Below, in pieces: positions 35,220-43,178 of a stretch of DNA of 64,000 nucleotides. The DNA is taken from assembly GCA_016716535.1 (NCBI GenBank), contig JADJWD010000006.1, positions 124,001-188,000 of the forward strand. Direction: 5' to 3'. Under the pieces are notes generated by a model that worked only from the letters and a program-made list of their open reading frames with translations, did not search any database and was not told the DNA's origin. The stretch's first letter is position 1. The number at the start of each line of letters is the position of its first letter. The position numbers and the translations under genes were made by a program. This stretch comes from Betaproteobacteria bacterium (GTDB lineage: Bacteria; Pseudomonadota; Gammaproteobacteria; Burkholderiales; Burkholderiaceae_C).

Positions 35220-36556
35220 CAATCCTCGGCAGGCTCCGGGGCAGCCATGCCACCGCGCCGCTTCTTCAGCGCGGCCAGCAGCTTCGCACCGGTCGGGTGT
35301 GCCTTCACGCGCGCGACGAGGCGGCCGCGATGCTCCATCCAGCGGGCGTGACCCTGCCGCTGCGCTTCGGCCAGCGCGTGCGCCACCCGCGCCCGCGCGG
35401 TGAGCGCCACGTCGCAGGCGAGCGTCGGCCGCGTGCGTTCGGTCCAGTCGAACTTGTAGTCCTCGGTGCCGCGCAGGAAGTCGAATTCGACGAGCCGCTC
35501 CTCGTAGCAGCGCTCGATGACGCGCCCGAGCAGCACCTTGCCGACGTGCAGCTTGCGGAACTCGGGGTCGAAGCCGGGCTGAAAGAAGTACATGCGCCCG
35601 CCCTGCACGAGGCAATAGCAGGCCGCCACGGCCTTGCCGTCGCAGCGCAGCAGGAAGATGCGGATCGCGCCGTCGGCGGCGAGCTTCTCGGCCGCCAGGC
35701 GGTGGAACGCGTGCACCGCCGGGTCGTCGAAGCCGCTCACGTCGTCGGTCTTCAGCGTCCAGCGCATCGCGTGCAGCCTGAACATCTCCTCGAGCGCCGC
35801 GCCCACCTGCGCTGGCTCCGTCGCCACTTCCATCTCGACCTTGTGCGCGGCCGCCAGGCGCTTGCCGAACAGCCGCACCTTGTAGCGGTGCTTCTGCGTC
35901 AGCGTCATCAGGTACTTGTCGTAGGTGCCCGCCAGGCCGATGTACGGGCACACCTGCCACGCCCGCGTGCGGCAGGCGTAGCCCGCTGCGGCAGCCAAGC
36001 GCGCCAGCGCCGGCTGGAGCAGCGACTTCTCGGTCAGGTCGAGCAGTTCGATTGCGTCGAACTCGCCGCGCATGCCGCCGAGCGCGGCCACCAGCGCCTC
36101 GACGATGCCCGCGGCGCCGGTGGCGTCGACGATCGCGTCGAGATGCTCGGGCGCCTCGGGCCAGGAGCCGAGGAAGTGCAGCGCGCGCCGCGCGAAGAGG
36201 CCGCGGCCGTGTGTCTGCCGGCACAACGGCAGGATGCCGACCAGCCGGCCGTGGCCGTCGCGCGCCAGCAGGACGAAGAGATCACGCGAGCCCGCGCCGA
36301 TGCGCTCCCACCAGGCGCTCATCCACTGGTGCTTGAGGAAGACGCTCTGGTGATGAGCGCGCTCGAGCAGCGCGTTCCACTCGGCGCCGAGCGCCTCGAA
36401 CTGGCTGGTGTTGCCGCACCGGCTGACCGCGTATGCGGTGCGCGCCGGCGGGGCGCCCGCCGCGGGGGCCGCGGCGGATCTCGCCGTGAAAGGAAGGTCT
36501 TCGCGAAAAAGCGGCGTGTTTCGCAGCAGCTGCTGCTGCCCGCTCGACTCGGTCAA
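35219..36556 (-). CDS. GNAT/FemAB-like acyltransferase (CelD/BcsL-type)
   Basis: 445 residues from a proposed TTG at 36556 with GAGGGG 6 nt upstream; a GTG at 36652 inside the previous gene is an alternative. After a disordered leader (about 1-45) two GNAT-like halves follow: FEALGAEWNALLERAHHQSVFLKHQWMSAWWERIG and VGILPLCRQTHGRGLF, then KHRYKVRLFGKRLAAAH and the C-terminal GKAVAACYCLVQGGRMYFFQPGFDPEFRKLHVGKVLLGRVIE. The YF-x-PGFDPEF...GKVLL pattern is the Acetyltransf_6 signature of EPS and cellulose accessory proteins. It should transfer an acyl or aminoacyl group to a polysaccharide or its precursor in the cytoplasm. It overlaps the downstream aminotransferase gene by 1 nt. Confidence 0.82.
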   Translation of the reverse strand: MTESSGQQQLLRNTPLFREDLPFTARSAAAPAAGAPPARTAYAVSRCGNTSQFEALGAEWNALLERAHHQSVFLKHQWMSAWWERIGAGSRDLFVLLARDGHGRLVGILPLCRQTHGRGLFARRALHFLGSWPEAPEHLDAIVDATGAAGIVEALVAALGGMRGEFDAIELLDLTEKSLLQPALARLAAAAGYACRTRAWQVCPYIGLAGTYDKYLMTLTQKHRYKVRLFGKRLAAAHKVEMEVATEPAQVGAALEEMFRLHAMRWTLKTDDVSGFDDPAVHAFHRLAAEKLAADGAIRIFLLRCDGKAVAACYCLVQGGRMYFFQPGFDPEFRKLHVGKVLLGRVIERCYEERLVEFDFLRGTEDYKFDWTERTRPTLACDVALTARARVAHALAEAQRQGHARWMEHRGRLVARVKAHPTGAKLLAALKKRRGGMAAPEPAED

Positions 36557-36614
36557 TTGGGTCCCCTCGTTGGTGGCGCTCGTCGCGCCTGGGTGGCTTG
36601 TCGTCAGGCGCGGC

Positions 36615-37424
36615 TCATCGGGGCGCCGGCTGCGCGCGGCTGTCCAGGGCACGGCCCGCCATCAGCGCTTCGTTCGTGACGCGCGCCGCGCGCGGCACGC
36701 GCTCGGCCGCATAACGCAGGACGTTGTCGAGGAGCTTCCACGCCCCGAGGCGGTCGATCTCCCACGAATGGCCCCAGACGTGGAAGACGCTGCCCTTCGC
36801 ACAGGCACGGTCGACGAGCCGCCTGAAGCACGCCTCGAAATCGTCGGCCGACAACGCCGCGGCAAACACCGGCAGCCGGCGCTTCCAGCGCCCTTCGCCG
36901 AGGCGGCGGCGCTCCTGGCGCACGAACAGGCGCGCCACGTCGATGCGCCGGCGCCGCGTATGGAACTGCAGCGACACCGGCATCTGGAAGGGGTCGTCGC
37001 CGACGCCGTCGTGCAGGTCCTCGGTCGTGCGCCCGTAGGTGAAGCCGCAGTCGCGCACGAGCGCCCGCACGCCCGCGTCGTGGTGGCCGTTCGGGTAGCA
37101 GAAGCCGTCGACGCGCCGGCCGAGCTGGTCCTCCAGCCAGGCCTTGCCTGCTTCGATCTGGCGCCGGGCCTCGTCCGTCGGCAGGCTGTCGAGCGACTTG
37201 TGGTCCAGCGTGTGCGAGCCGACCTCGAAGCGGGCGGCGAGCTCGCGCAGTTGCTGCGGGTCCAGGACCTGGAAGCCGTCGGGGTTGCAGCACCCCCCCG
37301 GCGCCACCCGCGCCGGGACGTAGAAGGTTCCGGTCAGGCCGTGCTTGTCGAGCAAATCGGCGACGCGCATGTCGAATGGATGCCCGTCGTCCCACGATGT
37401 CGTGAAACGCATCGTCGTATTCAT
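36615..37424 (-). CDS. polysaccharide deacetylase (CE4/NodB-type)
   Basis: 269 residues. The start MRFTTSWDDGHPFDMRVADLL carries the metal/catalytic Asp pair of the NodB fold (TSWDDG in place of TFDDG). GTFYVPARV, FEVGSHTLDHKSLDSLP (the metal-binding HxxxH) and DGFCYPNGHHDAGVRAL follow, as does FHVWGHSWEID near the end. CE4 enzymes remove N- or O-acetyl groups from polysaccharides. No signal peptide is visible, unlike periplasmic members, so it may act on lipid-linked or nucleotide-bound precursors. It is first in a minus-strand trio, with a GGGGGTGG tract before its ATG, and diverges from epsE. Confidence 0.88.
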   Translation of the reverse strand: MNTTMRFTTSWDDGHPFDMRVADLLDKHGLTGTFYVPARVAPGGCCNPDGFQVLDPQQLRELAARFEVGSHTLDHKSLDSLPTDEARRQIEAGKAWLEDQLGRRVDGFCYPNGHHDAGVRALVRDCGFTYGRTTEDLHDGVGDDPFQMPVSLQFHTRRRRIDVARLFVRQERRRLGEGRWKRRLPVFAAALSADDFEACFRRLVDRACAKGSVFHVWGHSWEIDRLGAWKLLDNVLRYAAERVPRAARVTNEALMAGRALDSRAQPAPR

Positions 37425-37866
37425 TTATCCACCCCCCTAGGTTTTGCCTTATGGCGGGAACATTGTTTGCCTGCGCCTCGTTTCGCGGCAACTCCCTCAG
37501 TCAGGCGGGCGAATGGGCGTCAGATTCGGGATCACAGCGTCGGCGCGGCACCCCGCGTCACCTCGGAGAAGGCGGCAAAACCACGCCTCGGGCGATCGCG
37601 GCGGCTTCGGTGCGCGTGGCGCGCGCAACCGGCGACGCGCGCGAATTCCGCCGCAGATTCGCTGTGTCGACGCGCACGCCCCTCGGGTCGGGGTGCACGG
37701 CGACGCAAACCCGCCGCTTAGACTCCCCTGCGTCGTTGACTCTTTGTTGGGAGCTATCCTCACACGCGGCGCTAGGGAGCCGGTGCGGGGCAGTGTCCGA
37801 GGCCCATGCCGCGGAATGCTGTCAGCCGCATTCCCATCGTGCATCTCCGTGTGAGGGTGACACAAA
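37425..37866. other. 442-bp divergent region between the two EPS operons
   Basis: No gene is supported here; the open frames on both strands have no recognisable residues. It should contain the promoters for the deacetylase trio (minus) and for epsE onwards (plus). I could not find a clean -35/-10 pair. TTGACT at about 37737 is followed by TATCCT only 13 nt later, which is too short. The epsE Shine-Dalgarno (GAGGGTGA) lies close to its ATG at 37867. Confidence 0.5.
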
Positions 37867-38682
37867 ATGATGATTCGCTCACTGCTTCGACTCCTTGCCT
37901 GCCTCGCCCTCATCGCCAGCTTCGGCGCCACCCAGGCGCAGCAGCGGCCGCCCGTCACGGACTACGTGCTCGGCGCCGGCGACGTGATCAAGATCACGGT
38001 CTTCCAAAGCCCCGAACTCACGCTCGATACCCGCATCCCGGAAACGGGCGTCGTGAGCTACCCGCTGCTCGGCCAGGTGACGCTCGGCGGGCTGACGGTC
38101 AGCGCCGCCGAAAAGCGCATCGCCGACGGCCTGCTGGCCGGCCGCTTCGTCAAGCAGCCGCAGGTCTCGATCCTCGTCACCAGCCAGCGCGGCAGCCAGG
38201 CCACGGTGCTGGGTTACGCGGTGCGGCAGGGGCGTTATCCGCTCGAGGTGAGCAACACGAAGCTCTCCGACCTGATCGCCGCGGCCGGCGGCGTCTCGGC
38301 CGAAGGCAGCGAGATGCTCACGGTGGTCGGCACCCGCGGCGGCCAGCCGTTCCGCAAGGTGGTCGATTTGCGCACGCTGTTCCGCGGCGGCAATCCGGCC
38401 GACGACATCGTCATCCAGCACAACGATGTCATCTACATCGAGCGCATGCCGCAGATCTACGTCTACGGCGAGGTGCAGCGCCCGGGTGTGCTGCGCCTGG
38501 AGCGCGGCATGACGGTGCTGCAGGCGCTGGCGGCCAGCGGCGGCCTGACGCTGCGCGGCACGCAACGCGGCATCAAGCTGCATCGCCGGGGCAGCGACGG
38601 TGCGATGCAGGAACTGGCCCCCGGTCTGCAGGAAGCACTGCAGCAGGACGACGTCATCTACGTGCGCGAGAGCCTGTTCTGA
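37867..38682 (+). CDS. epsE: outer-membrane polysaccharide export protein (Wza-like, EpsE)
   Basis: 271 residues. A signal peptide (MIRSLLRLLACLALIASFG, cut near TQAQQ) sends it to the periplasm/outer membrane. The Poly_export domain reads DYVLGAGDVIKITVFQSPEL, then GVVSYPLLGQVTLGGLTVSA. Two SLBB domains follow: ATVLGYAVRQGRYPL... and QIYVYGEVQRPGVLRLERGM with VLQALAASGGLTLRG. It ends QQDDVIYVRESLF. The cleavage site is not a lipobox, although the leader contains a Cys. It forms the export channel for the polymer, working with the chain-length protein encoded 13 bp downstream. Length and arrangement match EpsE of Methylobacillus-type EPS loci. Confidence 0.92.
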   Translation: MMIRSLLRLLACLALIASFGATQAQQRPPVTDYVLGAGDVIKITVFQSPELTLDTRIPETGVVSYPLLGQVTLGGLTVSAAEKRIADGLLAGRFVKQPQVSILVTSQRGSQATVLGYAVRQGRYPLEVSNTKLSDLIAAAGGVSAEGSEMLTVVGTRGGQPFRKVVDLRTLFRGGNPADDIVIQHNDVIYIERMPQIYVYGEVQRPGVLRLERGMTVLQALAASGGLTLRGTQRGIKLHRRGSDGAMQELAPGLQEALQQDDVIYVRESLF

Positions 38683-38695
38683 TCGGGAGAAAGCA

Positions 38696-40132
38696 ATGAC
38701 GTTCGGCCAATTCCTCATCATCATGCGCGCGCGCTGGAAAGCCGCGCTCGTCGTCCTGCTGCTGACGGTGGGCGGCGCGCTCGCGTTCAGCCTCGCGCTG
38801 CCGCGGCAATACACGGCGACGACGACGCTGCTCGTCGACCAGTACCGGCCGGACGTCGGTGGCTCGGCCGTCTATGCCGGCAGCCCCTCGCCGGTGTTCA
38901 TGGCCACGCAGGTCGACGTGCTGAAGAGCGAGCGCGTGGCGTTGCAGGTGGTGCGCGCGCTCAAGCTGGCCGACAACCCCGAGCTGCGTGACGAGTGGCA
39001 CCGCGCCGTCAAGGGCAACGGCAGCTTCGACGCCTGGCTGATCGAGTGGCTGCAGCGCGGCCTCGAGGTCAAGCCCTCGCGCGATTCCACCGTCATCAGC
39101 GTCAGCTACAAGGCCGCCGATTCGGCCACCGCCGCGCGCACGGCGAACCTCTTCGCGCAGTCCTTCCTCGACACGGCGCTGCAGTTCCGCATCGACCCGG
39201 CGCGACAGAACACCGCCGTCTTCGACTCGCGCTCCAAGGAGCTGCGCGCGCAGCTCGAGGCCGCGCAGGCGCGCCTGTCGGCCTACCAGCGCGACCGCGG
39301 CGTCGCCGTCGTCAGCGACGGCGCGCTCGATGTCGAGACCGCGCGGCTGAACGAACTGTCGTCGCAGCTCGTCGTGCTGCAGTCGATGTCGGCCGAATCG
39401 TCCAGCCGCCAGGCGCAGGCGCGCTCCGGCGACGGCCTTGCCGAGGTCGTCAACAACCCGCTGATCATGACCCTGCGCGGCCAGTTGTCGACCGCCGAAG
39501 CGAAGCTGCAGGAACTGGATTCGCGCCTGGGCAGCAACCATCCGCAGGTCGTCGAGACGCGCGCCACGATCTCTTCGCTGCGCTCGCGCATCGACGCCGA
39601 GACGCGCCGCCTGTCGACGACGGTCAGCGTGACCAACACGATCAACCGCCAGCGCGAGGCCGAGATCCGCGCCGCGCTCGAGGCGCAGCGCGCGCGCGTG
39701 CTGCGGCTGCGCCAGGCGCGCGACGAAGGCATGGTGCTCGTGCGCGACGTCGAGGCCGCGCAGCGCGCCTACGACGCCGTGCTGGCGCGGCTGAGCCAGA
39801 CGAGCCTGGAGACGCGCTCGCCGCAGGGCAGCGCGCACGTGCTGTCCGAGGCCAAGGAGCCGCCGCTGCCCAGCTCGCCGAACATCATCCGCAACGTCCT
39901 GCTGTCGGTCGTCATCGGCACGGTGCTGGCCGTCGCGATGGCCATCGTGCGCGAGTACCTCGACCGGCGGGTGCGCACGATCGACGAGCTGCCGCTGTCG
40001 CTCGGCCTGCCGCTGCTGGGCGTGCTGCCCCGGCCCGGCTCGGGCACGGCGCGCATTGCGGGCTTGAGGCCGCCGACGCTGGCAATGGACACCGCATTCC
40101 GTAGCTTGCCTGCTCCCCGGGAAGGATCGTGA
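38696..40132 (+). CDS. epsF: chain-length determinant protein (PCP, EpsF)
   Basis: 478 residues from the ATG at 38696 (GGGAGA upstream). A Wzz domain begins FGQFLIIMRARWKAALVVLLL, the first membrane helix, followed by TATTTLLVDQYRPDVGGS. A long periplasmic coiled coil (about 190-390) has LRAQLEAAQARLSAYQRDRG and LGSNHPQVVETRATISSLRS, and the second membrane helix is IIRNVLLSVVIGTVLAVAMA near 420. The PCP-2a Pro-rich motif precedes that helix (EPPLPSSPN). It sets polymer length and couples the kinase EpsG to the export channel. Its TGA overlaps the epsG ATG, so the two are translationally coupled. Confidence 0.93.
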   Translation: MTFGQFLIIMRARWKAALVVLLLTVGGALAFSLALPRQYTATTTLLVDQYRPDVGGSAVYAGSPSPVFMATQVDVLKSERVALQVVRALKLADNPELRDEWHRAVKGNGSFDAWLIEWLQRGLEVKPSRDSTVISVSYKAADSATAARTANLFAQSFLDTALQFRIDPARQNTAVFDSRSKELRAQLEAAQARLSAYQRDRGVAVVSDGALDVETARLNELSSQLVVLQSMSAESSSRQAQARSGDGLAEVVNNPLIMTLRGQLSTAEAKLQELDSRLGSNHPQVVETRATISSLRSRIDAETRRLSTTVSVTNTINRQREAEIRAALEAQRARVLRLRQARDEGMVLVRDVEAAQRAYDAVLARLSQTSLETRSPQGSAHVLSEAKEPPLPSSPNIIRNVLLSVVIGTVLAVAMAIVREYLDRRVRTIDELPLSLGLPLLGVLPRPGSGTARIAGLRPPTLAMDTAFRSLPAPREGS

Positions 40133-41067
40133 TGAACATGCCCTCTGATCTGAAGGCGCTCGACGTGGCGCAGGGCCACGGCGAGGCCAGCCTGCTCCAG
40201 CCGGGCCGCAACGACGAGAGCATCGTCAACGAACGGCTGATCGGCGCGCTGCTCGACGCCAAGGCCGCACTGGGGGCGGACAAGGTCCAGCAGATCCTCG
40301 ATTTCGCGCGCAGCAAGGACCTGCGCTTCGGCGAAGCGGCCGTCGCGCTGGGCCTGGTGACGCAGGACCAGGTGCTGCATGCGTTGTCCGAGCAGTTCGG
40401 CTACGCCTACACGAGCGAGGAACGGCGCCAGCTGATGCCCGAGCTCGTCGGGCTGAACCAGCCGTTCTCGATGCAGGCCGAGGCGATCCGCGAGATCCGC
40501 AGCCAGATCATGGCGCGCATCTACCAGGGGCACACCGGGCAGCCGCGCCCGGCGCTGGCCATCGTCAGCCCGGCCTCGGGCGACGGCAAGACGTTCTTCA
40601 GCGCCAACATCGCCGTCTCGCTGGCGCAGGTGGGCGGCCGCACGCTGCTGGTCGACGCCGACCTGCGCGGGCCGCGGCAGCACGAGCTGTTCAGGCTGGA
40701 CAACAAGACGGGCCTGTCGAGCGTGCTCGTCGGGCATGTCGCCTCCGACGTGATCCAGCCGGTGCCCGACGTCGCCAACCTGTTCGTCATGCCGGTGGGC
40801 ATCGCGCCGCCGAACCCGCTCGAGCTGATCGAGCGCCCGGCCTTCGGCGTGCTGATGCGCGAGCTGGCCGCCAAGTTCGACCACGTCGTGGTCGACACGC
40901 CGGCGATGCAGTACGGCGTCGACGCGCAGGTGATCGCCGCCCGGTGTGGCGCCGCGCTCGTCGTGGCGCGCAAGGACCAGTCGCGCGTGGCCGCGCTGCA
41001 GCGCCTCGTCGCGGTGCTGTCGCAGAGCCCGGCGCGCGTGGCCGGCGTCATCCTCAACGAATACTGA
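40132..41067 (+). CDS. epsG: BY-kinase-type ATPase of EPS export (EpsG)
   Basis: 311 residues from the ATG at 40132. The N-terminal 95 residues form a MshEN/GspE-N-like unit (FGEAAVALGLVTQDQVLHAL then SEQFGYAY). The ATPase has the bacterial tyrosine kinase Walker A (SPASGDGKTFFSANIAVSLA), Walker A' (LLVDADLRGPRQHELF) and Walker B (VVVDTPAMQYGVDAQVI). Unlike Wzc/CapB there is no C-terminal tyrosine cluster; the protein ends VILNEY with a single Tyr. It is a cytoplasmic partner of EpsF. A near-perfect GC hairpin (41115-41141) lies in the gap before gmd and might attenuate transcription. Confidence 0.9.
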   Translation: MNMPSDLKALDVAQGHGEASLLQPGRNDESIVNERLIGALLDAKAALGADKVQQILDFARSKDLRFGEAAVALGLVTQDQVLHALSEQFGYAYTSEERRQLMPELVGLNQPFSMQAEAIREIRSQIMARIYQGHTGQPRPALAIVSPASGDGKTFFSANIAVSLAQVGGRTLLVDADLRGPRQHELFRLDNKTGLSSVLVGHVASDVIQPVPDVANLFVMPVGIAPPNPLELIERPAFGVLMRELAAKFDHVVVDTPAMQYGVDAQVIAARCGAALVVARKDQSRVAALQRLVAVLSQSPARVAGVILNEY

Positions 41068-41186
41068 GCCGCTCGAAGTCGGCGTCTGTCGTCCGGTCGC
41101 GTTGCCGGCATCCACCGCCCCGGCACCTTCGCCGGGGGCGGCCTGCCGACGCTGCCTGAATCTCTCGATCACTGAACAGGGTTGGC

Positions 41187-42329
41187 ATGTCTGATGTGAA
41201 GAAGACCGCGTTGATCACCGGCATCACCGGCCAGGACGGCGCGTATCTGGCCGAGCTGCTGCTCGCCAAGGGCTACCGGGTGCACGGCATCAAGCGGCGC
41301 TCGTCGTCGTTCAACACCGATCGCATCGATCACCTCTACCAGGACCCGCACGTCCCCGACCCGCGCCTGGTGCTGCACTACGGCGACCTCGCCGACTCGA
41401 CGAACCTGATCCGCATCGTGCAGCAGGTGCAGCCCGACGAGATCTACAACCTCGGCGCGATGAGCCACGTCGCAGTCAGCTTCGAGGAGCCCGAGTACAC
41501 GGCCAACGTCGACGGCATCGGCACGCTGCGGCTGCTGGAAGCCATCCGCATGCTGGGGCTGACGAAGAAGACGCGCTTCTACCAGGCCAGCACGTCGGAG
41601 CTGTACGGCCTCGTGCAGGAAGTGCCGCAGAAGGAGACGACGCCCTTCTACCCGCGCAGCCCGTACGCGGTGGCCAAGCTGTACAGCTACTGGATCACGG
41701 TGAACTACCGCGAGGCCTACGGCATGTACGCCTGCAACGGCGTGCTCTTCAACCACGAGAGCCCGCTGCGCGGCGAGACCTTCGTCACGCGCAAGATCAC
41801 GCGCGCCTGCGCGCGCATCGCGCTCGGCCTGCAGGACTGCCTGTACCTGGGCAACCTCTCGGCGCTGCGCGACTGGGGCCACGCGCGCGACTACGTGCAG
41901 ATGCAGTGGCTGATGCTGCAGCAGCAGCAGCCCGAGGACTTCGTCATTGCCACCGGCGTGCAGTACAGCGTGCGCCAGTTCGTCGAGTTCGCGGCGCGCG
42001 AACTGGGCATCACGCTCGTCTTCGAGGGCGAAGGCGTCAACGAGGTCGGCCGCGTCGAGTCGGTCGGCGAGAACCCCTGCAACGGCGGCCAGAAGGCCAA
42101 GCTGAAGCCAGGCGACGTGATCGTGCGCGTCGACCCGCGCTACTTCCGCCCCACCGAGGTGGAGACGCTGCTCGGCGATGCGAGCAAGGCGCGCACGAAG
42201 CTCGGCTGGTCGCCGGCGACGACGTTGCCCGAGCTGGTCTCGGAGATGGTGCGCGCCGACTACGACGCCGCCAAGCGCGACAGCCTCGTCAAGCTCGCCG
42301 GCTTCAAGGCCTACGACCACCACGAGTGA
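41187..42329 (+). CDS. gmd: GDP-mannose 4,6-dehydratase
   Basis: 380 residues. Extended SDR: ALITGITGQDGAYLAELLL (NAD(P) Rossmann GxxGxxG), HGIKRRSSSFNTDRIDHLY, YNLGAMSHVAVSFEEPEYT, FYQASTSELYGLVQ with the catalytic Thr/Ser, and YPRSPYAVAKLYSYW with YxxxK. CNGVLFNHESPLRGETFVTRKIT is the GMD-specific block. It converts GDP-D-mannose to GDP-4-keto-6-deoxymannose, the precursor of GDP-L-fucose and related sugars. The matching GDP-fucose synthase lies at the far right of the window on the other strand. Its stop overlaps a possible GTG start of the next gene. Confidence 0.97.
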   Translation: MSDVKKTALITGITGQDGAYLAELLLAKGYRVHGIKRRSSSFNTDRIDHLYQDPHVPDPRLVLHYGDLADSTNLIRIVQQVQPDEIYNLGAMSHVAVSFEEPEYTANVDGIGTLRLLEAIRMLGLTKKTRFYQASTSELYGLVQEVPQKETTPFYPRSPYAVAKLYSYWITVNYREAYGMYACNGVLFNHESPLRGETFVTRKITRACARIALGLQDCLYLGNLSALRDWGHARDYVQMQWLMLQQQQPEDFVIATGVQYSVRQFVEFAARELGITLVFEGEGVNEVGRVESVGENPCNGGQKAKLKPGDVIVRVDPRYFRPTEVETLLGDASKARTKLGWSPATTLPELVSEMVRADYDAAKRDSLVKLAGFKAYDHHE

Positions 42330-42340
42330 ACCGGCACCCC

Positions 42341-43153
42341 ATGGGCCTGCCTCGCCGACTTCTCGATGCTGCCGTGCGGCGGCTGCCCGCCCAGGGCCTG
42401 GACCGGGCGGTCGAAGCCCTGCTGCCGCGGCGGCCGTTCGAACGCCTGCAGATGCCCGCGCGCTCGGCGCTCACGGTCGTCTGCGATGACGGCGAAGCGC
42501 GCGACCTCGAGATCGTCGAGGCGCTCGAGCGCAAGGGCGTCAAGGGCGTCTTCGCCGTCTCGCCCGACCTTATCGGAAGGCCGGGCTTCCTGACCTACGC
42601 CGAGTTGCGGCAGATCCGCGCGGCCGGGCACGAGATCGCCTTCCACGGCACGACGCACGATCCGTTCAGCGGCTACGCCGGCCCGGCCGCGCTGGAGCAA
42701 GCGATCGGCGCCGGCCTGCGCAGCATGTCCGCCGAGGGGCTGGGCACGCCCGGCACGCTGATCTATCCGTACGGCCGCCACAACCGCTGGGTGCGCGCCG
42801 TGTCGAGCCGGCACTTCGCGTGCGCCTTCACCACCTGGTTCGGCCTCAACCGCGGCCAGGCCAACCGCTACGCGATTCGCCGCATTCCGTTCGGCGCCTA
42901 CGTCGGCAAGCTGGCGGGCACCGAGGCCTGGTATCGCGGCTTGTTCGACGAAGCGGCCAAGGCGCCGTGCTGGCCGACGCTGATGCTGCATCCGGCGTCG
43001 GCCGAGCATCAGCGCGAGCACACCGAGATGCTCGTGCGGCTGATCGACTACGCCGAGCAGCGCGGCATGCCGGTGCGCACGGTCGACGCGCACCTGCAAG
43101 CCGCGGCGCCTTCGCCCGCCGGCATGGCCACGTCGCCGCAGGCCACGCGTTGA
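42341..43153 (+). CDS. polysaccharide deacetylase-like protein (NodB fold)
   Basis: 270 residues from the ATG at 42341; an in-frame GTG at 42326 overlapping the gmd stop (GTGA) is an equally good start. ALTVVCDDGEARDLEIVEAL has the conserved Asp pair (CDDGE for FDDG), GVFAVSPDLIGRPGFL and IAFHGTTHDPFSGY (a HxxxH variant) follow, then GTLIYPYGRHNRWVRAVSS and a late TLMLHPASAEHQREH. No signal peptide is seen. It is diverged from the deacetylase at 36615, and its catalytic set is altered enough (CDDG, HGTTHD) that activity should not be assumed. It lies within the EPS run between gmd and the flippase. Confidence 0.78.
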   Translation: MGLPRRLLDAAVRRLPAQGLDRAVEALLPRRPFERLQMPARSALTVVCDDGEARDLEIVEALERKGVKGVFAVSPDLIGRPGFLTYAELRQIRAAGHEIAFHGTTHDPFSGYAGPAALEQAIGAGLRSMSAEGLGTPGTLIYPYGRHNRWVRAVSSRHFACAFTTWFGLNRGQANRYAIRRIPFGAYVGKLAGTEAWYRGLFDEAAKAPCWPTLMLHPASAEHQREHTEMLVRLIDYAEQRGMPVRTVDAHLQAAAPSPAGMATSPQATR

Positions 43154-43178
43154 TGATGCGCATCGCGGAGCACGCGTC

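Noticed and set aside
37737..37765. TTGACT ... TATCCT as an epsE promoter
   Set aside because: The spacer is only 13 nt, too short for sigma-70, so it was not listed.
42326..42340. Using the GTG overlapping the gmd stop as the certain start of the second deacetylase gene
   Set aside because: The ATG 15 nt downstream is equally possible and neither has a clear Shine-Dalgarno, so the ATG was reported with the GTG as alternative.
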